DNA of 64,000 nucleotides, taken from NCBI RefSeq assembly GCF_001039355.2, contig NW_019774403.1:72229-136228 (forward strand). Direction: 5' to 3'. A program made the translations under genes and the position numbers. Under the pieces are notes generated by a model, which was not told where the DNA came from, made no database searches, and saw nothing but the letters and a program-made list of their open reading frames with translations. The stretch comes from Lingula anatina. Its lineage: Eukaryota; Brachiopoda; Lingulata; Lingulida; Lingulidae. Shown piece by piece: positions 1 through 14,000 of this stretch; the first letter of the stretch is position 1, and each line of letters begins with the position of its first letter.

Positions 1-411
1 GTGTGAAATGTACTTCCAATTTTTTTTATCTAAACGTCAAGCACTCAATCAAGTCAACAGATGACCTACAGCTATCTAAAATGTGACAGAGCAATTAAAG
101 AATCAACTTTTTACAAATGATAAGTAAAATGATATATTATATAATTTCTCTGAGACATTAACTTTTGCACTGACAAATGATTGTGCCTGAAAAAGAAGTA
201 GATACGTCAATACAATAAATGGTGAAAAAATCACTTTCATCGTCACAAAATGCCAACAGAGAAAAAAATTAGAGATCAGGCAAAAATGGAAATGGGTTCA
301 AAGGGCATATATGGGTGTGAATCCACCTTCTTCATCTTCTCATGGATCTATCTTGCCTCATTGTTGGCATCACAACTTTTCTCTCAAAATATAAGCTCTA
401 TTTTCCAGATT

Positions 412-442
<31 letters not shown>

Positions 443-1367
443 CACACATGAGCTCATTTTCAATTATATATGCCCTTTTCTCCAGAAAGGAAAAAAAAAC
501 TCTCATATGCAAAAACCTTCAGTCAAAAGAGTCATTAGACACCAGAGGTCCACCATGTTCTATCGCCATGGTGATGCCAAAGTGACTGATATATCACAAT
601 GGCTGAAAGACATCACCGCTATCAATGTGATTTGACATCTCTGTGACAAGGCAACACTGTGTCATGACTGTGACACAACGTGACAAGGCAACACAGTGTC
701 ATGACTTTGACAGTGACTAGGCAACACTGTGTCATGATTTTGACATATAATGTCACACTGTCCAGGAAAATATATGTCATTTGTCCCTTGTGTCGGGGGA
801 AATCCACTGTTGGGTAATTTCTGTCTACATGACAGGAGAAGCTGGAACTTTAGGTTGACATCCTCTGGTGACACTTAAGTTGCAAAGCATGTGTGACACT
901 TCATACGTGATGACACATTCTGTACGTGATGCAAGGATATATAAAACATCTTAAGGACACTGATCTGCTGCCTTTTTGTCCCAGGAGTGCCAAAAAGAAG
1001 TTCAGGTGACACTTGAGTGACAATGACCCATGGATGTGACGCAATCCCTGATAAGGGCTTTGAAGACATCAGTAGAACCAAATGCAATACCTGGTATGGA
1101 CCTGAGGAGAAAAACATCACCTTGAAATGTACAGAAAAACTATACTTTGAAATGTATCAAACTTAAAGCATGAAAACAGAAGACACTGTCACTGTTAAAC
1201 ATTATGTCAAAACTAGAAAGATATTATAAACATCACGAATAAACTGTCATGTCTTAAATGATAATATAACAGCTGCAATTTCATACTTACAAAACATAAC
1301 AAGAAAACAAATTTTGGATAAATAAATATCATTATAATAATAATAATAATAAACTTACTTTAATGGG
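1..1367. other. DGKB: DGK 3' flank / possible 3'UTR
   Basis: AT-rich, no convincing coding frame. The only near-canonical minus-strand poly(A) hexamer I find is ATTAAA at 1364-1359, too close to the stop to be persuasive, so the transcript end is undetermined. It contains a poly(A) run near 417-438 and the TGACA-rich tandem repeat listed separately. Confidence 0.5.
643..750. repeat. Short tandem repeat, three units rich in GTGACA
   Basis: Three imperfect direct copies of a unit beginning gtgacaaggcaacactgtgt start at 643, 680 and 713 (periods 37 and 33). The surrounding 600-1050 is also unusually rich in TGACA/TGTCA words. Confidence 0.7.
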
Positions 1368-1454
1368 TTAAGACCAGAAGCTAAAGAAAGATCTTTTCTT
1401 TCTGGAGAGAGGGCCAATGCACATAGGAACCTGATTCTTTAAACTAATGGAAAT
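1368..1454 (-). CDS. DGKB: DGK exon 23: C-terminal tail and stop
   Basis: The 87 nt encode [20 protein letters not shown], then RSFFSFWS and TAA. KNQ.PM..GP matches the vertebrate end (KNQAPMLMGP); the tail itself is divergent. The acceptor is gattacag. An ATTAAA hexamer lies only 3 nt after the stop, immediately followed by gtaagt, so the 3'UTR may be spliced. Confidence 0.85.
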   Translation of the reverse strand: MSISLKNQVPMCIGPLSRKKRSFFSFWS

Positions 1455-3627
1455 CTGTAATCAAAACAAAAATTCATTAAAAATCAAAATACCACCAAAT
1501 ACTAACAGAACATACACTTTGACATGGGTCATTTCACAAAAGAAAAAAAAAACCTATAAGCTATATTCATGTCAGTGATGCACACATTTTGTTTAATATT
1601 TGGACATGTCCCCTAATTTTCTCTGCTTTTTAACAGACATGAGAATGTGATTTTAATTTTTTATATGGAGGAAACAGAAAAGTACCGGAGGATGCAGAGA
1701 GTCTAGGTACATCTAGTTACTTCCACAGTCCATATGCATCCTGACACCCCTCCCCCCATTCCCTTGAAAAGTTTTCGACAGATGTGCGCTTATCTCAAGA
1801 ATGATTTTTTTTTTTTTGAGATTGAACAAACTAGACAATCCATCCATTGTCTGAAAATTATCATGTCTGTTTACATGTTAGGACCTTATAATATGGAAAG
1901 ACAGCAAACTGAAATTAAAAAGTGATATAAAACAATTATGAACATTTTAAGAAATATGATCAATATTTTTTGTGGAACAACTCACATGACAGTCAGTCTT
2001 AATATCCATCCTGTAAAAGTGAAAAAAGCACACTTACCGTGCAGGGTGTCTGAATCCAAGGCTCTCCATCAATCTGCATAGGAAAACGCTTGCGTGTCCT
2101 AAAAAGTGATAGCAATGACATTTACCAAGTTTTGGTCCTCTTCGGTATATTTCCACACTTAGTCTAACCCTTTTTCTCTTGAAGACATGATTCTTAGTTT
2201 CTATTCCTCGTGAATTATGATTATTTTTTATAATTATAATTGTTAATTGGAAAAGTACTCATAATCATTATTTATGCTTAATATCTTATAATGTTTACAA
2301 TGATTTCAAAATATTTCAAAACTTTAAAAAATTTCTTATAAAACATCTCTCCTTACCTGATGACTACTTGAGAACACTGCGCCAGCCTGCGGCCAGAGTT
2401 TCTGAGACCAACTTTGACTTGAGCTGCGTGCATTGTGTTGTCCAGACCCACCACTTCAATTGAATTGTCTCCAATATCTGAAAAATAGGGGGGTTTTAGT
2501 ATGTTTTCTTTAAAAAAACTCCCACAATATAAATTGATCAGGCTTAATCATTTTCCCAAATAGTTATCATAGTTAAAGCTTGATATATGTATAAATCAGT
2601 TCTCATATCGGGGGCGTCTCGATAGTCCGAAGGTTCATTGGTCCGAAAAGTGGTAACATTTTCATCGATTTTTTAATCAAGGGTTCATTGGTCCAAAGGT
2701 TCTATAGTGTATATTCGGACCAATGAACCTTCAGACTATCGCTACGGCCCCCTCATATCCTGTCTTCAATCAGTGTCTCTGATTTTTTTGTCACTACTTT
2801 TTTACAATTATGTTAAAAATCAAATGATGTCCTCAAATGGTTTATGCTTGCTGCTGAGGCGAAGACAGCTGACATGAACCTTTTTACCCATGATGGTTCT
2901 TTTAGAGTCCTGTTTCACAAAAGGCATTAAAGATCAAATCAAGATCCATTTAAATATTCACCTTGCACAGCAAAATGGAGATCCACTGATGACATACTAC
3001 TGGAAGAAAATTCCCTGTCTTTGTCCCTCTTAGCATTTCTTTGTGCCTTTTTCCTCTTCTTTTGCCCTGGGTTCTCCCCCCAGAGATTGGACCCCCCATA
3101 TATACTGGGGATGTTGAGGATGGCAATGCCTTCCAACCTTGGTCCATTGGCAGAGTCTAGAGAGCAGTTGTCAGCCTGGAATGATGGGGAGAGGATGAAG
3201 AACAGTAAACATCTTTAAGTGATGCAAAAGGGTACAATAAGAACCAAAACTTCAGTAACTTGAATAATGGAAACGATGAATACAATATATATACTAGTTA
3301 AGTAGGCTGACACTGACTGACAAATAAACTCCCTTATAATGTTCTTCACATACTAGCAGCAATAATGTGATATACAACTGTAAGTTCAATCAAATGCCAA
3401 ATTCATTTTGATATAGATAATTTTTATCAGCAGAATCTAACAAAAATATGAAAATATAAATTAAGCATAAAAGACTCATGTATTCTCTTACCAATATATC
3501 TACATCTTCATGTAAATTTTTGCAGGTGGCAAAAAATGTCTCTGATGTACCAAACTCAAAATACCACAACTTGTTTTTCATCCTGAAAATGACAAATTCA
3601 AAACCATCTTGTTCACATACTTCTGAA

Positions 3628-3694
<67 letters not shown>

Positions 3695-3790
3695 CTCGTG
3701 AATTATGGAGGAAATAGAAAAGTACCCGAGGATCCAGAGAGTCTAGGTACATCTAGTTACTTCCACAGTCCATATGCATCCTGACACATC

Positions 3791-3836
<46 letters not shown>

Positions 3837-4675
3837 GATAAATTACAATCAGAGGGAAAAAATCATATATTATATATGTAAATCAAATGTTCTCAGCATT
3901 TTATTACAAAATTCATTTACTGATCTCAGAACAGAGGTTAATGAATTGTTTTCAAAGTCAAGACGCATTAAAACATGAAAGCAAGTAACTTTTTGAGATT
4001 GGAGTTTATTTTTAACATTATTTCTGTTTCTTACGACAACTCTAATGCTTGAACTTAATTTCACTTCTTAATACTCACCGACTGTTGAATTTTTCTGGAT
4101 GCTTTTCCCTCATGAGATGAAACCTATGGCATATGGAAGCATCCTAAAAAGATTAATCAAGTATACACAAGTTGCACAGAGTCAATTTCTGTAAATAAAT
4201 AAAGAAAAGTCAAATTCACAAACTGTGACACTCCAGCTTTGCCACCAATTGCCTTTGTGAGAACACTTTATAATATAATTATGTTGGGCTTTCACAAGCA
4301 ACTACCATATTTTTTCAATATTCATTTAAGTATGCAATCAGGCACATGCATTGTACACACAATCAACTTACCACCCCAATGGAAAAATAATTGTTGATGA
4401 TGTTGGTTGGAATGGAATCCCCCTGCTCCTCGTCTCCGCCCTCGGGGGCACTGACTTCTATCTTCCACCTGTCCATCAGGACCACTGTGCTGTTTGAAAT
4501 CTTGTGTAAAATCTTTGATAAGCTTTCTCCTTCATAACCTATTAGTTAAATAACAAAGTGATGACATACAAGCACAATGTGGATAGGATGTGTACAGTAA
4601 CTGGAAAGACAATTTAATTTGTAGAAAAAGAGAACAACAATTTGTTTGTGTGTGTGCGTGTTCTGAGAGAGAGAG

Positions 4676-4712
<37 letters not shown>

Positions 4713-7700
4713 TCAAACTGACAAAAACATACAGGATAACAGAAAATTTGGGCTGGTAACATAAAAGACTTAATTAGTTCCACTAAATAAAAAATTAACA
4801 TTAAATAAACTTTTAAATAATTGTTCGAAAATACTGAATTGCATACCTCCTCCCCACCGCAGGCACCTAGCCAGGTCATTTCCTGTGCCCAGAGGTAGAA
4901 CTGCTACTGGCGGCCTGTTCACAAACTGAACCTTGTCTGGAAATAAAAACATGTCATGTTAAACCAATTAACTTCCTTCAAAGTGCAATAAGGCAAAGTT
5001 AAGAAAAGACTGGTTTTAAGGGAAGAAAAAACTCAGAGATGACAGCAGCTAGACAATGTTATAAAAAAAAAAATAACCCTCCTCCCTTCCCAGAGACATA
5101 CACAGGTATGAAACCAAAGCCTTAGTTTTCCTACCCATGGCGTCTAGGAGCCAGCCCACAGTGCCATCGCCTCCACAGCAGAGAATACGGAAATTTGGAA
5201 CATCTTTGAAAAACTGGAGCCTGAAAGGACAGAAAATATACTTTCAGTCTTGTAATAGCTTTCTGTGTATCAAATATGTGAGAACATATGGTGTTATGGT
5301 GTGAAAAAAACTCACTCTCCTGATATTTTCATTTTTTCACTTTAAATCCATGAACTTTTATTCCTCTTTTGTTACACATAAAAAGGAGGAAATCCCCCTT
5401 AAGGAGAATTTATTCAAATCAAAAGTCTTAATCATAAATACAATCAACAGGCAAATTTTCTTAAAAGTGATTTCACTTTCTTTGACCAAAATAAAACCAA
5501 TCCATCTCAATTGTTTGGCTAATATTCTACCAATCAGATAGATCCCTGTCAGTTTGTGCTGTCCTACTTACCCAGACATGGGTCCTTTCTCCTTAATCAG
5601 ATCATACACCTGTCTTGGATTCAGGAGGTACTGGAGCTTCCTTAATATTCTGTAACAGAGAACATAGAAAACTAAAGACTAAGAAAATTGAAGAAGGTGG
5701 TTGAAATGGATGAGGTTGTTCCAGACCAATTCACAGAGAAATGGCAACTCTGAGAAATACTGTTTTCCAAATTTATGTGGCACAAAACAATTTCATAGAG
5801 GTCATGTGACAGCTCCCTGGTGAAGGTAATAAGTAATATCACCTGTTATGTTATAATATGATATAAGATTCTTAAAACTTTTTTCTACAAACATCAATAA
5901 AAGATTTCTTAGTTAGAAGCCCCCTAAAAAAGCTAAAGGCCTGAAATGGTCCACGTAACCCACCTGGTGCCTTGTTTCCCTCCACTTTTAGGGTTGACGA
6001 AAACCAGCAGTGGTATACAGTTATCAGGAGGCGTGATCTGAAATGAACTGATACTGCTGCTGCCCCCTGTTGTCAATAAACTCATCTCCTGGTCCACCGA
6101 GTCTGAACGGCCAGGCGGTCTGGGTCGACCTGCAGGCTGACGTTCCTGAAGAAAAAAAAAAGAGATTATTCTTGAAAATTTTTAAGTAACAAAATTATTA
6201 TAATTTGCATTATTTAAAGTCTAGATCCATATGTACACAGACAAGAATACTAAAAATATGTGTACAGTTAATAGATTGCAGTGAAATTTAATACAAATGA
6301 ATAATTAAATAGAAAATTAAGTAATTGTGACAAATATATTTAAACTATTTAAGATTTCTATAATATTTTTTAAAAATTAAAAACAATGTCCTGAATAAAA
6401 CCCTCTTCAAATGTGTTTTCAGCTCTCCATTACAGTATTGGTCTTACATGAATATATGCAGCTTATTTCTAATCCAGTAGTGCAGCTATATGACATACTA
6501 TGCCACCATATATTGTAAACCTAGCTCTGGGAGTTTCCAGTTTGTCATCATAGCATAAGGTTATTTGATAATCCTGACATTTAATCCGAATTGTTATGTA
6601 TGGTGAAGAAAGATAATAAAATGCTGCATGTGTACTAACTTCAATTTCAAATAAAAGTCTTGCCAAACCTGTAACCAGTGCAGATGTTTTTATAATTAGG
6701 GTTATGTTGCAATTGCTTACAGGCTGTACTTAGTGTTAAAAGCCTTGCAGAAATATTCTGAACATGCTACAGTAACCTTTTAATCTTATCACCTGAACAT
6801 CCTCATCATTCAGAGTAACAGTAATTGCGCCCAGATTTGCCAAATGCATGTGTTAATCAGATGACTGATAGATATGTGAATAGGAATCGATCTAAACAGC
6901 GCTTTAGAAATAAAAACCTAGCAAATACTAATTATTGGTAATTTTCAGGTAATGGTGGTGGTGGTAGTGGTGGTGGTGGTGGTGGTAGTAGTGGATGTGA
7001 TAACAAGAAGAACTCACCAGCACTGCAGGACATATAGACGTGGGAGGGAGGATGTGGTCTTTGAATTCTCCCATATCACAATCAGGTTTCACCTGGGAGG
7101 CGCACTTGTTATGAAGCTGAAAGACGAGGAGAAAAAAATTAGAAGGGTACATGGTACTGAATTTTGTTGTCTTTCTTTTTTTCTTTATATTTCCAAAGCT
7201 TTACTATTATTCTTTAAAATTGCACAGTTTTGCAAATGAACTTATATCAGAGAAAAAAATGACTTAATCCAAGAGCATCTAAACAAACATCAAAAATCAA
7301 ACATGCACACACAAACAAGTCCTTACATTGGCTAAACAATACACAAACTCTTTTGTGAATTTCAATAATTACAGTGTCCATTCTCTCTCTCTCAAAACAC
7401 ACACGCACGCGCATACACACACACACACACACACACTTACATTTAATTGGCACCAACGACAATGTAATCCTGTGACTCCATTGTAAGTTTTGATAGACTT
7501 CTTGCAGCGGTCACATTTCCCAGGGCAGTTCCCCTCCACCCAGTGATGAAGCATGGCCTAAATGAGGGACAATTTATGTCATGTATTATAACATTTACTC
7601 CACTACATCAGCATTCAAGTACAAGGCAACTTAATTAAGATCAAGTGCTGCTTTGTGTGCCATTCCTGTTTAATAGCAGATAAATTGTATAAAACGGTTT

Positions 7701-10700
7701 CTTTTGAGATTAAATAATCCCTTTAAGCCAAATGTCCCATTTCTTCAAGATAAGCCAGATCTTAAAATCAATTATCAATCTTGTTGAAAAAGCTTGAATG
7801 TATTACAGCTTCTTTTGCCAAACTAAAAGTTGGGCATTCATATGAAATTTACTCAGCCAGAGTTGGCAAAGGTGTAGCATGACCCATTATCAAGCCTATA
7901 AAAATTTAATAGAAAATTCAGAGATCAAAATGATCCATTTCATTGTATGGTGTGAATGACTTTAATACATTAAGCTTTTTTCTTTGTTTCAGAAAACTCA
8001 TACTTTTATGAGCCGGTAAGAAATTCAATGCCATATTTTCTCACAAAAATAGAATTTAATTCTCCCACACCTCAAAATATATCAACTCATTTAGAGTTAC
8101 GCTATTTTAATAATCAATTTTAATTTTTCAACAAAACATAAAAAGTGTACTTGTGGGCCTCACGCAATCACACACTGACTGAAATATTCTCAAAATTTGC
8201 AATAAAATGTGCTAAAATAAATGAAAAAAAAATACTTCATACTTGGCAGACAATCAGACATGTTTAATACCAATTAGCTCCCCCATATATTAGGTCAAAA
8301 TTCAAATTTGAGACAATCGCGAAAGAGGGTTTTTACCAAAACTAGTAAATCCTTCCTTAGCTAAATACTCCTACTTTAGAATTTTTTGCAGATTATTTGT
8401 TGCAGCAATACCAATCTGACAATGTTAAGAATAAAAGTTACATGAAAAGTATGGAAACCTTGGAGGAATATACGGGGACTCAAAGAGATACGAGATTCAA
8501 GAGGAAGCAAAGGGAAAATTGTAATTCAAGGGGAAGCAAGGAAGACACTGAAAGATGTGGAATAGAAAGATGACAGGAATAATGGAACTGGGAGAAAAGA
8601 AGTTATATATAGAGTCAGTGCCACATGTAGAACTTGAACAAGAAATTAAGGAGAAGGACTGTCTTTCATTTGAAACATGAAAGATAAGGATGAGTGAGAA
8701 AGTATGATCAAATATACTAACACTAAACAGAAGAAAAAGTAATTCCCATCATAGCTTTGTGGAGAATGTCACAAAAAATTATTCAGTTTGCCAGTGTGCA
8801 CTGGCTATTGCATCTGATATAGGGTGTTCTAAATTTTCCTGTTCTCTGCTAGTCTCCTACCTGAGGTGTCTTTTTTGATTTGACATATGTAGTAATGCAT
8901 GACGCCGGTGCTCGGTGAACACAACGTTCGTGAACAGTGTATTTACAAACTGAAAATAAAAAAAAACAAGAAATGCACAATAAAACAAACACTATGAGCT
9001 GAGATGCAGAGTCTGTCACTTTGTTCAAAACATTTACAAAGACAGGATCCCTCCCTTATGATCAGAATAAGTACAATCCACAGCATGAAACCGAGCAATC
9101 AACTGAGTACCATTCAATATTAGCTGCCCACATGCAAAGAAACTGAAGAGATGTAATGCAATCAACAACCCATAAACTGTGTGACTGCACTGATTAGATT
9201 TGCAAAAGATTTCATGTAAATAGTGGATTGTCTTATCTCATGGCCCTACCTTGGTCACATGACCCTTGACCTTTGACCTAAGACAAGCTCAATACACCCC
9301 CACACCCTTATGCTACCTGCATCTCGGCTCAATAGACAAAAGCAGACCAACTTATTACTAATGTACACATAATGTGATTATTTAATACAACCAGTGAATA
9401 CATATCAATAAAGTAAATGTTTTTTTTAGTAAAAATAAGTATAAGATTGTGCCAGCATACCAAATAAGATGCTTCAATACATATGGATGAATACAATTTA
9501 CTAAACAATAATATTTATAGCAAATGAAATGGAAAAACTGTGCTACACTTAAATATTAGGACAAGACACCCTTATAAACGTTTTTTTAATAAATATATAT
9601 ATGTGAAATAAGTGCTCAAAAAAACTTATTTTGGAAAAATATCTTGCTATAGAGTTGTAGTACTTTCCAACTTTATTCAGGGTCAGGATTTAGAGTGTCA
9701 CTGACAGCCTGTCCTCATTTCTAAACCAAGAAACAAATAAGTTATTATACTGATGCATCTATGAAGATCTACTATAAAGATGTAATAACTAATCCAAGCT
9801 TTCGGCCCTAGGCCTTCTTCAGGGATTTTGAAAAAGAAAAAAAAAAGCTTAGTTATTACATCTTTAAAGCATATCTTCATATTAGATGCATCAGTATAAT
9901 AACTTATTAACTTCTTAAAGATCTACACGATTTGATATGAATCTTGAAAGTACACAAACCCTCCCCTTCTCCTATATTCCCCATTTATGAACATTTTACC
10001 CAAAGTCCAGTAGATTTTATAACTCAATTTGACATGAAATAAGGGGGCTACCAACCACTCATCCAATATAAAATAAAGTAAAATTAAATGAAATTATATT
10101 TAAAAAACATATATATATATATAACAGTTTCACTACTTACATGTACAGCTTAGCCCTTGTTTTCCCAGTCCCACCAGGAGATTGAGGCAGAGGTTGCAGT
10201 AAGCTGGTTTGTTAAAATGTTTCAACCTCCACACATGCTGCCCGTCATCTTTAACATTCTACAACAAAATGAAAAACAGCATCTCATGCAACAATTAAAT
10301 TCCTCTAAATTACAGATATTCAGTATATGTAGTACCATGTGATATAAGGTTTGGATGATCTTGCAAGAGGTTGAGACCATCTTACATTAAACAAATACAT
10401 AACAGATATTCAAGAGCTTATGTATGTATCTATTCCTAGCGAAACAAATTATTAATAAATGATTTTGGGTACTTTACCTCCTGTTGAAGAAGAAGCATGA
10501 CTGTATGTTTATCTGTAAATGTGTTCTCAAGCATGCACTTGTATGCATGTCCGTGTGTTTGTGTATGTGTGAACGTGTGCAAATGTGTGGGTTACGTACA
10601 GTATCTAATCCCAGCAGTACTAGTAAGGGTATGGTCGTCATTCCGCCGCGTTTCCACTCCTCCAGTGACACAGTGCCATCATTGTCATAGTCAATCTCTA

Positions 10701-10974
10701 CCATCATGTCCTTTAATATCTGGAATGGGAAACAACAACTGAATCATTCTACTTTGTTGAATTATTTATTTTGGTCTTAAATATCAAATCTCCTGTTTTA
10801 CAAACTGTGAATTATTCATATGTTATTTATTAGCCATGGGGTTATATCTTAGTCTTACATTACAACTGATTCATAATAAAATAACAGAATGTTCCCTCAG
10901 AGATTGAGTTTGTGCTAGACTACAAGGCTTGACAGGCATGAAAATATAAATAAATAAATAAATAAAAAAACAAA

Positions 10975-11009
<35 letters not shown>

Positions 11010-14000
11010 ATATTCAAAGGAATCAAGGTGAGATACTTGGTTATATAGAAGAAAAAAAGAAACAATTATCTTGAAAACTTGTGTGAGCAAATTTCAAAAC
11101 AAACAATGGATATCCGAAACAACTGATCAGTAAATGTATTTTCTACTAAAGAGTGAGACACTCCTTGATAATGTTAGGTAATACAAATACTCACAGGCCT
11201 AAGTTCAGTCACATCCCAGCCGAGATATTCCGCCACAGTCATCATCTGACTAACTATACAGTCCAACTCCTACAAATAAAATTATATATCAATAAATGTA
11301 CAAAGAAAATAACTGAATGTTTAATTTAAGAATTTAAATCAGACATACACTAAAGATGTAACAGTGGAAATGTCACACCTCATTATTTGGTGGCAATCAA
11401 GGAAGATTATATATTAAATAACAGATAAGGAAAACTGAGCAGACAAGATATAAAGCCTACTTTAACGTTTTAGCATCTTACTGCGCTTCCTTCTCTATCA
11501 TTTTATTTACATATTCATTGATTCTCTTCAGAACTGCTACTCTCTCATATAATTCAAAGATGTAATTGTTTCAAGGTTTCATTTTTTTCTTCAATTAAAT
11601 TTGTCATATATCTGATAACAGCAATTCAAAACAGACATATTGGACCTAGGCCCCGTAGCTCGAAAGCATAGAATATTGCGAATAGAGATATCACATAGAG
11701 GCTACAATGTATAATATGGGGCGAGTATGGGCGAGTTATGGAATAGAGACGCTTGCGCATTGGTTGCTATCGAGTTACGGGGACCTGGTTCTATGTACTT
11801 ACTGTAGCATCCAGCAGACCATTGCCATCTGTATCATATAACCTGAACATAACTGGAAAAATGTCAACAAACATCCAATATAAGTCAGGCAGAAAACCCT
11901 CCTTTAGGTCAAATAGTTTTGACCAATAAAAAAAAATCAACTCATGTGTAGTGATGATTCATTAAAAAGATTCAAATTCACGATTACTGGAAGGAGCTTC
12001 AACATAATCATCAATAGTCTCTACACTTTGACTAACAATTTACCTTACAGTAAACATTTCAGCTACAAAAAAGGCTATGTATTATACGACAAAAATATAC
12101 TTGACATTCTTGCAATGATGAATAATAAAATAAAACCAACTTCCATTCTATTTAACTCTCCGACCATTACTGTTAATGTCATAATAATAATAACATGATT
12201 ATAAACAATAAAACATGTAATTTCATCTGAACTTAACTGCACTTATTCTAGTAGATGGCCTAAAGGCTCATTCCCAATGAAGCTATCGATCTATATAGAT
12301 CGATCCAACTCCATGGAGACTCTCACTAAATGCAATCAGAATAACAGATTAACATGCCTCCTTCTGACCTCGAAAAGCTGGTGAATATATGAGTACCTTG
12401 GACACAAGAGGATGCGTGTTAATCTGTTCATCTGATTGCATTCAGCGAGAGTCCCCATGGAGTTGGCTTGATCTACATAACATGAAAGTTTTATTGGCAA
12501 TGATCCCTAATACATACAAATTACCAACTCACATTCTAATTTGTCCTCTGGCCTCCCGGCTTCCAGCAACGACAAGTAACAGACCAGATCCTTAATGAGT
12601 ATGTTGCCGCTCTTCACGTCGATGCTCTGGCGCTTCATCTTCCCCCCTAGACCTTGCAAGAGAGAGGAGGTGCTCTGGCGAATCCAGGGGTCATTTGAGT
12701 CTAGCAATGGGTTAATAGATGACATGTTAATGGTTAGTGGGAGTTGCCCTGGCAACAGTGGGAGTAGGGGGGCATGGATGCTTTTTAAAATGGCAATGAT
12801 TTGAAATTGAAATTACAAAGGAAGAAATTGAAATTGGTAACATAATTTTAAGTTTGTTACTGGAATGAAAACAGAAATAATGTTCTTTTTTTTTTTTTTA
12901 GAAATTATATTATGGGGAAAAAACATTATCCACAGGATTTCAAAATGTTTCTTTTTTCCCTTTCCTTTTCTCATTTTGTTTCTCTAAATAATTATGATTT
13001 GTGAAAAATATTTCCTAGAGAGAGAAATTTATACAATATGAAATGGATGCTCAAAATGAATGCTAAACTGAGTGAATTAAGGGTTTAAACTTTTCACAAT
13101 GGGTTGCTGAAATTTCATGGATAACATTCTATATGAGGTCATATTTTGACAGAAGTTTGGGCATGAAACTTAAAGATACTAAGAATGCATGTTAAATAAC
13201 AATTAGAAAAAAGCATTCAATATAGTAAGGCAATGATATTATAGAGCTCAATTTTTTAAAAGGCATCGCATGCAAAAGTGAAAATGAAATAGCAAGGAAA
13301 TTTGAAAGTATGACATTTTATTTACAAAAGCGGAGTTTTATCACATAACTTTCTCCCAGAAAAAAATACTTCTAAAACATTTAATTTAATTTTTAATATG
13401 CTTTAAATGCTACTAAAGATTGCTACAATTACTTTGAAAGAATCGTTACATATTAAAATATAATATCAAAAAACAAGCGATATTTTAAAGCAAGTATTAA
13501 ACTAACAATCTAATTTTCATATGTTCATATGTTCAATATGTATTAAACTGTTGATATAATCTATAAAAAATATATTTACAATGTAGCACAAATAGTCCTG
13601 GACTAGAAATAGTTTAGTACTTACATGCTTCATTTTCAAACATTTACACAACATATTTCAGGATGATTGCATACCCAAGTCACACAGAAAATAAGTTCCC
13701 TAAACAAAGTGCTGAGCATGACTTTGCAGTTTAGTGTTAAATATCTTCTAAATGCAGTACTAAATATTCTCAAATAAAAAGTGCTTCGTTATAATTTATG
13801 TTAAATCTTCGCCAAACAAAAAACAAAAAATTTTTATGATATTGCAAATTGTGAAATTTTCTTCCTTCAATTTACATTAGAAATGTTTAACAGTAATGAT
13901 AATAACGAAAATGCTATTAAAACAAGACCTTTGTTTCTCTTGGACATGCAAGTGCCTCAATTCTATGAGTGTAAATGTTACTTTCATCCAGCCTGTGCTG

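Larger units (their letters stand above)
8950..10140 (-). other. DGK intron 9
   Basis: 1.2 kb AT-rich intron. Apart from the inverted-repeat element at 9737-9908 and a short (TA)n near 10109-10122 I see nothing. Confidence 0.6.

Noticed and set aside
3390-3752. 120-codon minus-strand frame with an IY repeat
   Set aside because: It is DGK exon 19 read through into the flanking (TA)n microsatellite; only the exon part is real.
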